A stretch of DNA of 64,000 nucleotides from a virus: positions 62,001 through 126,000 of IMG/VR virus record IMGVR_UViG_3300025012_000002. One strand, written 5' to 3'. The notes beneath the pieces were generated by a model. The model was not told where the DNA came from. It searched no databases and saw only the letters and a list, made by a program, of their open reading frames with translations. Below are positions 58,766-64,000 of the stretch, one piece after another. A program made the translations under genes and the position numbers. Positions within the stretch are counted from its first letter, which is position 1. Each line of letters opens with the position of its first letter.

Positions 58766-58987
58766 ATGTACTTTATTTGTAATAATGAGATAGCTATACA
58801 AAAGATTTCTACGCGGCATATCTTTGTATCCATTATTTTTAATAAAAAGCAACACACTGCAAATTTTAAAACATTTAAAGAGACTATAGATTTCCTATAT
58901 GAAAATCATATTGATAAGTTATCTCTAGAAACTATGCTGCAATTAACTAAGTTACATAATGAATTGCTAAATGGAGGAGTATGCTAG
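58766..58987 (+). CDS. small protein with shared C-terminal motif
   Basis: A 73-residue protein with beta-rich start and KLSLETMLQLTKLHNELL near the end, the clearest example of the shared motif. AGGAG upstream. Overlaps the next gene. Confidence 0.65.
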   Translation: MYFICNNEIAIQKISTRHIFVSIIFNKKQHTANFKTFKETIDFLYENHIDKLSLETMLQLTKLHNELLNGGVC

Positions 58988-59100
58988 TAGTAGAATGGAA
59001 GATTAGGGATATTGAACAAAAGGCTGAAAGGGCGGAATGGCGACTCTATGATTGGAGACTGTCTCGAAAGAATCCAAAGACTAGAAGATGCAGCAATTAA
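58981..59100 (+). CDS. small basic protein
   Basis: A 39-residue Arg/Trp-rich helical ORF overlapping the preceding stop, with GGAGG upstream. Function unknown. Confidence 0.5.
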   Translation: MLVVEWKIRDIEQKAERAEWRLYDWRLSRKNPKTRRCSN

Positions 59101-59135
59101 TTAAGCTAAATATAATGAGTATTGTGGAGGGAATA

Positions 59136-59270
59136 ATGGACTATAAATTCCTTAAACCAAAATTAAAAACCTGCTATAAGCATACTGACGTAGGTTACAA
59201 AAAAAGATGCAAAGATTGCTTCGATGAAAATAAAAAGGAAGACAGAGACGGCTCTTGGCATACCTCATAG
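59136..59270 (+). CDS. small Cys protein
   Basis: A 44-residue protein with CYKHTDVGYKKRCKDCFDE, a possible zinc knuckle. GGAGGG precedes the ATG. Function unknown. Confidence 0.5.
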   Translation: MDYKFLKPKLKTCYKHTDVGYKKRCKDCFDENKKEDRDGSWHTS

Positions 59271-59320
59271 GAACGAGATAATTTTGGAGATAGAGATTAA
59301 ATTGGTAGGAGAAATTAAAT

Positions 59321-59467
59321 ATGATTAGTAGAGAAGAAATAATAGAATCTATAATACATGAACTACCTATGCCAGACAACGAAATATTACAGGGGGTATA
59401 TAATACAATACTACCAAAAATAAAATATAGATGGGATAGTGATGCATTTGAGGAGGAAATTGAATGA
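59321..59467 (+). CDS. small acidic protein
   Basis: A 48-residue helical protein with TAGGAG upstream. Its stop overlaps the next start. Function unknown. Confidence 0.5.
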   Translation: MISREEIIESIIHELPMPDNEILQGVYNTILPKIKYRWDSDAFEEEIE

Positions 59468-59568
59468 GGATTAAAGACATTGAATTTGGAAGCTTTTTCA
59501 TAGGCCTACTTTGCGGCGGAATTTTTGGGGTATTTATTTCAGTAATAGTTTGGACTTTAAAAAATTAA
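59464..59568 (+). CDS. small membrane protein
   Basis: A 34-residue protein with one transmembrane helix (FFIGLLCGGIFGVFISVIVW), starting on an ATGA overlap. It lies in the lysis region and could be a small holin or regulator. Confidence 0.5.
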   Translation: MRIKDIEFGSFFIGLLCGGIFGVFISVIVWTLKN

Positions 59569-59579
59569 AAGAGGAACAA

Positions 59580-59906
59580 ATGAAAACATTTAATGTAAAA
59601 TGGGAAATTGAAATTGATGCAAATAGTGAGATTGAGGCTGCTAAGATAGCATTAGAAATACAACGCGATCTCAATTCTGTTGCTACAGTATTTATTGTAG
59701 ACGGGCAGGAGATAGATGCTACAGATGCCTTATTTACTAGTGAGGATATCAATAATCTATTTAATGCTTTATCTAAAGAAGACCAAGTAAAAATATTGGA
59801 GACTACATTTACACGCCTAAAATACTGTCATGATAAGTCTCGTATTGACTATATTGCATCAGCGATGGGGTCTATTAATAATACTTATACCAAGGCTGTT
59901 AAATGA
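59580..59906 (+). CDS. hypothetical protein
   Basis: A 108-residue protein, with a beta-strand start (KTFNVKWEIEID) and a helical rest. GAGGAAC upstream. Overlaps the transglycosylase start by ATGA. Function unknown. Confidence 0.65.
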   Translation: MKTFNVKWEIEIDANSEIEAAKIALEIQRDLNSVATVFIVDGQEIDATDALFTSEDINNLFNALSKEDQVKILETTFTRLKYCHDKSRIDYIASAMGSINNTYTKAVK

Positions 59907-60433
59907 AGTACATAATACTATTTTTATTCTTACTATCTATATCTAATTTTATTTTATTGGTGGATAAAATACCTCTTCCTGTGCATATAAAAAAAGATAA
60001 TAGAAAAGAGTTAATATCTGTTATACTAAAGGATTTAGGTATATATAATACTAAGGAAAGGAACAAACTATCCGACGCCATACTACTATCAGCAGACACA
60101 ATAAATGCGTCCCCAATGTTGATAATTGCGGTAATGAAAACTGAATCTAATTTCAGAACCAATGTGATATCACCAAAAGGATATGAAGGACTAATGCAAA
60201 CTCCGACTGCTACTATGCAATTTCATGATGTTGATACTTTATATGGAGCTAGGATACTAGAAGAGAAATTAAAATATTGTAATAATGATTTAATGGAAGC
60301 TCTTATATTGTACAAAGGGGGTGGGGGTGGTCCAGCTGCTAGACGACAAGCCGCACAACAAGCGGAAGAAGTCTACAGTCTATATACAAAACTAAAATCT
60401 AAATATGATAAAAATAAAAAGGAGGCACAATGA
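59903..60433 (+). CDS. lytic transglycosylase (SLT-like)
   Basis: A 176-residue protein with an N-terminal hydrophobic signal/anchor (IILFLFLLSISNFILLV). The SLT-type core has MLIIAVMKTESNF (catalytic Glu, about residue 84), ISPKGYEGLMQTP and ALILYKGGGGG. It cleaves peptidoglycan glycan strands from the periplasm and is a likely endolysin or cell-wall remodelling enzyme. Small membrane proteins on both sides fit a lysis cluster. Confidence 0.85.
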   Translation: MKYIILFLFLLSISNFILLVDKIPLPVHIKKDNRKELISVILKDLGIYNTKERNKLSDAILLSADTINASPMLIIAVMKTESNFRTNVISPKGYEGLMQTPTATMQFHDVDTLYGARILEEKLKYCNNDLMEALILYKGGGGGPAARRQAAQQAEEVYSLYTKLKSKYDKNKKEAQ

Positions 60434-60639
60434 CAAACATTATTAGCAGGGAACAGATAGCCAAAGTATATCATGGTATGATTAAACATCTTAATTTATT
60501 TGCAATAGCTATGTTGATAGGAATTACACTTGGGTTTAAAATTGCAGAAATATATTTTAATTATCGTATGAATGAGGCTGTACTACTCCAGGGCTTTATC
60601 CATAATAATATTGTATATGAAATTAAAACTAAACCATAA
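60430..60639 (+). CDS. small membrane protein (possible holin)
   Basis: A 69-residue protein with one transmembrane helix (LFAIAMLIGITLGFKIA), starting on the transglycosylase stop. Its position suggests a holin or spanin-like role; not provable from the sequence. Confidence 0.6.
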   Translation: MTNIISREQIAKVYHGMIKHLNLFAIAMLIGITLGFKIAEIYFNYRMNEAVLLQGFIHNNIVYEIKTKP

Positions 60640-60670
60640 TAAGAATATATGTGCTAGAGGGGGCTAACTA

Positions 60671-60883
60671 ATGAATAAAGTAATACAGTTATTGGGTAGT
60701 ATGTCAACCTTAATAGTAATGTTTGTACCAACATATATAAACATTTTTATTTGGGGTGGGCTTAAACCAGAAACATTTTATCAAAAATTTGTACTAATTC
60801 TCACATTTATAATTGTTGCCCCGATACAGTTACTATTTTTACTCTTAGGAACTGTGCTACTATTTTCAATAAACCGTAAGTAG
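60671..60883 (+). CDS. small membrane protein (possible holin)
   Basis: A 70-residue protein with two hydrophobic helices (LIVMFVPTYINIFIW and FVLILTFIIVAPIQLLFLL), a class II holin-like topology. GAGGGGGC upstream. Last gene of the lysis cluster. Confidence 0.6.
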   Translation: MNKVIQLLGSMSTLIVMFVPTYINIFIWGGLKPETFYQKFVLILTFIIVAPIQLLFLLLGTVLLFSINRK

Positions 60884-60884
60884 A

Positions 60885-61026
60885 TTACTGTGTGTCAACC
60901 CTAAGTGGGGATATAGTGTATCGCTATAACTAGTAATATCTTTAGAGTTACTGATAGGCTATTCGGTTTGGGGCCTACGGATAATACCCTGCGGCTTAAA
61001 ACCGAATAGCTTTATAGACACAGTAA
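60885..61026 (+). ncRNA. structured leader or small RNA upstream of the helix-turn-helix gene
   Basis: TTACTG-TGTC near 60885-60896 pairs with GACACAGTAA (61017-61026), closing a junction. Arms: TATAG/CTATA (60912-60928), AGTAA/TTACT (60932-60952) and a 12-bp stem GCTATTCGGTTT/AAACCGAATAGC (60958-61010) with a GC-rich loop. A-rich sequence and the ribosome binding site of the next gene follow. It could be a riboswitch-like or cis-regulatory element; no known class matches. Confidence 0.65.
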
Positions 61027-61065
61027 AAAATATATAAAAGATAATTTGTGAAAAAGGAGAACCTA

Positions 61066-61575
61066 ATGGGATTACGTGGACCTAAACAAGATATTTCTAT
61101 GTTAGAAGAAACTAAAAAATTATATGATAGTAACAATTATAATATGGCTAAGGTGGCTAAACTTTTAAATATATCAAGAGAAGGTGTACGACAAAGACTT
61201 CTTAACTACAACAAATACCATTCAGATTACATTAAGAAGAGTACTATTATCTCTGTCATTAAAAACAGTCATGCAAAATTTGAAGAAGCTATCATCAGTA
61301 GTAGTAGTAGCATAGCAGAATACATAAAATATATAAATTACCCGATACAAGAATGTACATTTAAAAAATGTCTGGATAAAGATAAATTAAAAGAAATAAA
61401 AACAATACAAACAAAAAATAGAATTAAATCAGATTTTAAAAAATTATGTGTTGATATAGGCCATATACCGTGTACCATAACAGACTTACGAAAAACAAAT
61501 GCAGGTAATAGTTTATATGTTAGGCTTAATAGATTATTTGGTACATATAAAAATTTCCTACAAGAATTAGAATAG
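61066..61575 (+). CDS. helix-turn-helix DNA-binding protein
   Basis: A 169-residue protein. NMAKVAKLLNISREGVRQRL (about residues 26-45) is a sigma region 4/NUMOD-like helix-turn-helix. The C-terminal part has GHIPCTITDLRK and RLNRLFGTYKNFLQ. It starts after AAAGGAG and precedes the sigma factor, so a transcription regulator is the best guess; a homing-endonuclease-derived binding protein is possible. Confidence 0.7.
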   Translation: MGLRGPKQDISMLEETKKLYDSNNYNMAKVAKLLNISREGVRQRLLNYNKYHSDYIKKSTIISVIKNSHAKFEEAIISSSSSIAEYIKYINYPIQECTFKKCLDKDKLKEIKTIQTKNRIKSDFKKLCVDIGHIPCTITDLRKTNAGNSLYVRLNRLFGTYKNFLQELE

Positions 61576-61589
61576 GCGGAGCGATCAGA

Positions 61590-62465
61590 ATGGATATATT
61601 AAAAGCCACATCATTGCATTCTATAAAAGCTAAAATATACAGCATTCCAATACTAACATATGAAGAAGAACTACTATTAACTACTGATTACTACACTAAT
61701 AAAAACAAAGAATCTGCTAATAAAATAGTCCTACATAATATAAGACAGGTGTATATTATAGTGATGACTACATACAATAAGTATACGCATATAGCATTAG
61801 ATCTTATACAAGAGGGCGTCATAGGGTTAATAAAAGCTTTAGATAAATTTGACCCAACTAAGGGGGTTAGATTTATTCAATATGCTGGTTGGTGGGTTAA
61901 ATCTATGATTAATAAATATCTAACCAAATATAATACAATTGTAGAGAGACCATGTTTCGGGGGCGGCCAAACCAAGGTAGTAGATGGCAAAAAAATATAT
62001 AGTGGAAGTTCTACTATAGACAAAATACGAACAGCTCTACAGGATGGTATGAGTAGAAGTGATATTATAACTAATTTAGATATCCCTAAAAAAAATATAG
62101 ATATGCACTTATCTAAGTTAAACTATAAAGAAATATCTGTGGATATAACTTATGAAGGTGACGTTGATGAGGATCTTCATAGTAGAGATCTGTTAGTAGA
62201 CTATAACACACCGGAAGATATAGTGGGGCATAAACTAGAGAATAACAACAGAAGTAGCATACTAAACAAAATTTTAAAAGATAAATTTAATGAAAGAGAA
62301 CTATATATTATACAGCATAGATTAATAGAGGAAGATATGTCTATGCAAGAAATAGGTATTAAGTATGGTATAAGTAGAGAAAGAGTAAGACAGATAGAAA
62401 ATACTATTAGAAAAAGATTAATGACATTACTTAATAAGAGGAATTGTGCGGCACTACATATGTAG
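61590..62465 (+). CDS. sigma-70 family RNA polymerase factor
   Basis: A 291-residue sigma factor. Region 2 is DLIQEGVIGLIKALDKFDP and GVRFIQYAGWWVKSMI (about residues 70-108). Region 4 is SMQEIGIKYGISRERVRQIE (about 250-269). A lineage-specific insertion lies between. It would redirect host RNA polymerase to phage promoters, perhaps late ones. The RBS is weak (GGCGGAGCG). Confidence 0.9.
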   Translation: MDILKATSLHSIKAKIYSIPILTYEEELLLTTDYYTNKNKESANKIVLHNIRQVYIIVMTTYNKYTHIALDLIQEGVIGLIKALDKFDPTKGVRFIQYAGWWVKSMINKYLTKYNTIVERPCFGGGQTKVVDGKKIYSGSSTIDKIRTALQDGMSRSDIITNLDIPKKNIDMHLSKLNYKEISVDITYEGDVDEDLHSRDLLVDYNTPEDIVGHKLENNNRSSILNKILKDKFNERELYIIQHRLIEEDMSMQEIGIKYGISRERVRQIENTIRKRLMTLLNKRNCAALHM

Positions 62466-62495
62466 TAGATCACCAAATAATTAAAGGAGACAAAT

Positions 62496-62753
62496 ATGGA
62501 GCAACAAAGAATATCTGAAGGAGTGCGTGACACAGCAGAGGTAGAGTTTAATGAGCAACCAATGATTAACATTATAATGAGAATGAAAACAGTCATGGTA
62601 ACACTCACAAAAGAAGATAAAGAAGGCAACAGATATGCAATACGTTTGGCTGGTGAGGAAGCCACTAAGTGGGCAGAGGCAGTAAATGGACAGGGCATGT
62701 TGGCGTATCAACATGGAATTAAATTTCCTGAGCTTAAATGGGAAGAAATATGA
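62496..62753 (+). CDS. hypothetical protein
   Basis: An 85-residue protein with AAAGGAG upstream. Beta-rich middle (MKTVMVTLTKEDK) and a C-terminal KFPELKWEEI. Function unknown. Confidence 0.6.
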   Translation: MEQQRISEGVRDTAEVEFNEQPMINIIMRMKTVMVTLTKEDKEGNRYAIRLAGEEATKWAEAVNGQGMLAYQHGIKFPELKWEEI

Positions 62754-62833
62754 TTCCATTTTGTATTATATTAGTGATCTTGGCATGAGTAGCTTTAGGA
62801 ATATTTTGTGGCTAAAAATGAAAGGAGAAACAA

Positions 62834-63196
62834 ATGAATTTAAAAGCATTGTATAAAACATGTGGAGATATTACTACAAGTAAGGGCTTTAATACTAGTC
62901 AACATGCCACACAGATATGTCTCATAGCAACAGAAATTGCAGAAGCATTAGAGCATGTAAGTACAGCATCCTGTGGATATGAAACTAAAATGTTTATTGA
63001 AACACTAAGAACCATATCAGATGTATACGAGAAGTATAGAAAGGATGAAACTATCAGTCATGAAGATAATTCTAATTTAGAAAATCTAAATGATTTCTTA
63101 GAAGAGATAGCAGACATACAAATTAGAATAGCATCTTATGTGACTACTCTACTGGGGCTAAAGCCCAGTAGCTTCCTAGTTCAACGACCCGTCTGA
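62834..63196 (+). CDS. MazG-like nucleotide pyrophosphohydrolase, 3' end cut by an IS200/IS605-type element
   Basis: A 120-residue reading frame. ICLIATEIAEALEHV and FLEEIADIQIRIASYV supply the ExxE...ExxD metal-binding pattern of all-alpha MazG-like enzymes, which hydrolyse (d)NTPs. From about 63140 the frame reads into the right end of the TnpB element (LGLKPSSFLVQRPV), so the natural C-terminus is missing. The core may still be active. Confidence 0.75.
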   Translation: MNLKALYKTCGDITTSKGFNTSQHATQICLIATEIAEALEHVSTASCGYETKMFIETLRTISDVYEKYRKDETISHEDNSNLENLNDFLEEIADIQIRIASYVTTLLGLKPSSFLVQRPV

Positions 63197-64000
63197 CAGC
63201 ACGTGGTCTCCCTGGGCGTTTAGTTTCCGAGTGTCCCTCGGTACTCTGTAATAATCCGAATTGGAGTATATTCTTGGCTGCATTGTTGTCTCTATCAATT
63301 ATAGTATTACATTCTCGACAAGTCCATTCTCTGTCCTTTAAACTAAGAGATGTATTAATCCAACCACAGTTGTTACATCTTTTAGATGAAGGAAAGAAAC
63401 GATCAACCTGACCAAAATATACTCCGTTCCAATTTGATTTGTATTTAAGTTGCTGGATAAATTCTGACCAACCACTATCGGCAATAGACTTAGCCAACTT
63501 ATGGTTTGCCAGCATACCTTTCACATTTAAGTCTTCAACAAATATAGCTTGGCTCTCGCTAACTAATTTATGACTTAACTTGTGTAGGAAATCTTTTCTT
63601 TGATTAGTTATTTTATCGTGTACACATGCAACTTTGATTTTTGCTTTGTTTCTTCTATTACTTCCTTTTTGTTTACGAGAGAGTAATCTTTGTAGCCGTT
63701 TCAGTTTAAGTTCAGATTTTCTTAGGAACTTAGGAGCATCTATTGTTTCTCCAGTAGATGTAACTATAAATGATTTAATTCCTAAATCAATACCTATAGT
63801 ATCTCCTTGTTGTTTTTGCTTGACATCAATATCTAATTCACATAATATAGATGCGAAGTACTTTCCTGATGAGGACTTAGATATGGTAATGCTTTTCATT
63901 ACCCCATCTATATCCCTGTGAATAACAATAGGTATGGAGTTAAATTTCGGGAGATATAATAACTTACTCTGCACATCAATAGAAAAATGTTGAGGAGCAA
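63144..64000 (-). CDS. tnpB: TnpB, RNA-guided nuclease of an IS200/IS605-type element (N-terminus beyond the window)
   Basis: The frame is open to the window edge on the minus strand; GTG at 63974 is internal. The RuvC-type residues are GIDLGIKSF, FVEDLNVKGML and CNTIIDRDNNAAKN. The zinc ribbon is CNNCG...CRECN. All three catalytic acidic residues are present. TnpB cleaves DNA guided by an omega RNA from the element's right end, protecting the element at its site. No TnpA is visible. Confidence 0.9.
   Translation of the reverse strand, partial: APQHFSIDVQSKLLYLPKFNSIPIVIHRDIDGVMKSITISKSSSGKYFASILCELDIDVKQKQQGDTIGIDLGIKSFIVTSTGETIDAPKFLRKSELKLKRLQRLLSRKQKGSNRRNKAKIKVACVHDKITNQRKDFLHKLSHKLVSESQAIFVEDLNVKGMLANHKLAKSIADSGWSEFIQQLKYKSNWNGVYFGQVDRFFPSSKRCNNCGWINTSLSLKDREWTCRECNTIIDRDNNAAKNILQFGLLQSTEGHSETKRPGRPRAVRRVVELGSYWALAPVE
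63150..63172 (-). mobile_element. right-end hairpin of the TnpB element
   Basis: CTACTGGGGCT-A-AGCCCAGTAG is a near-perfect stem at the 3' end of tnpB, overlapping its last codons, as expected for the right end and omega RNA of IS605-type elements. It abuts the truncated MazG-like gene. Confidence 0.7.

Noticed and set aside
25971-63091. The dispersed palindrome as a rho-independent terminator
   Set aside because: Copies lie before ribosome binding sites, lack GC-rich stems and a following T-run, and some are inside genes.

Overview
WHAT IT IS. The window is part of a large, AT-rich, tailed-phage-like genome. The evidence is a dense set of phage replication, recombination, nucleotide and RNA-repair genes: a family A DNA polymerase, a gp32-like single-strand DNA binding protein, a gp46/gp47 (SbcC/SbcD-type) pair, RuvC-like resolvase, RecA, a T4 gp1-like dNMP kinase, a ThyA-like protein, an Rnl1-type RNA ligase, a sigma-70-like factor and a small lytic transglycosylase. 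Overlapping ATGA stops/starts and dozens of tiny ORFs are also phage-like. No capsid, tail, terminase or tyrosine-recombinase gene is visible. The host is unknown. The integron-type cassettes point to a bacterium that carries a chromosomal integron (some spirochaetes do, but that is only inference). LAYOUT. 1-14.4 kb, rightward replication/recombination/nucleotide block: polymerase (with the end of a UDG-like domain), SSB, tRNA-Thr, gp47/gp46, RuvC, a structured RNA, intein-containing recA, dNMP kinase, ThyA-like. 14.36-18.6 kb, island 1: a GC-richer string of short genes separated by attC-like sites and preceded by a strong sigma-70-type promoter. 18.7-20.3 kb, phage genes. 20.4-23.1 kb, a leftward operon (HNH nuclease, ExoX-C-like, RNA ligase 1 and small genes). 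23.2-25.2 kb, a RlaP-type nucleotidyltransferase split in two by a homing endonuclease gene. 25.2-29 kb, a largely non-coding zone with tandem repeats, twin promoters, a terminator and heavily structured candidate RNAs. 29-43 kb, many small genes plus CCA-adding enzyme and Thg1 genes, both frameshifted. 42.97-44.93 kb, cassette island 2. 45-51.2 kb, small genes and a MoxR ATPase/VWA pair. 51.27-53.5 kb, a second structured non-coding zone followed by a retron-type reverse transcriptase. 55.6-57.4 kb, cassette island 3. 57.4-63.2 kb, membrane/lysis genes, a structured leader, a helix-turn-helix protein, sigma factor and a MazG-like gene cut by a TnpB element that runs off the right end. HOW IT WORKS TOGETHER. 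The first block supplies replication and recombination. RNA ligase, RlaP, CCA-adding enzyme and Thg1 form a coherent tRNA-repair set. The three cassette islands add exchangeable genes, including a Dam-type and a cytosine methyltransferase. From 26 kb rightwards about 28 copies of a 17-bp palindrome (TTTTAGAAATTCTAAAA and close variants) sit mostly just before ribosome binding sites, which suggests a shared regulator or RNA-processing signal. MOST UNUSUAL. Three attC cassette arrays without an integrase inside a phage-like genome; the dispersed palindrome; a retron-type RT next to an ornate RNA region; a family of small proteins sharing a C-terminal SLETxLxLTKL-like motif; and repeated single-base frameshifts in RNA-repair genes.
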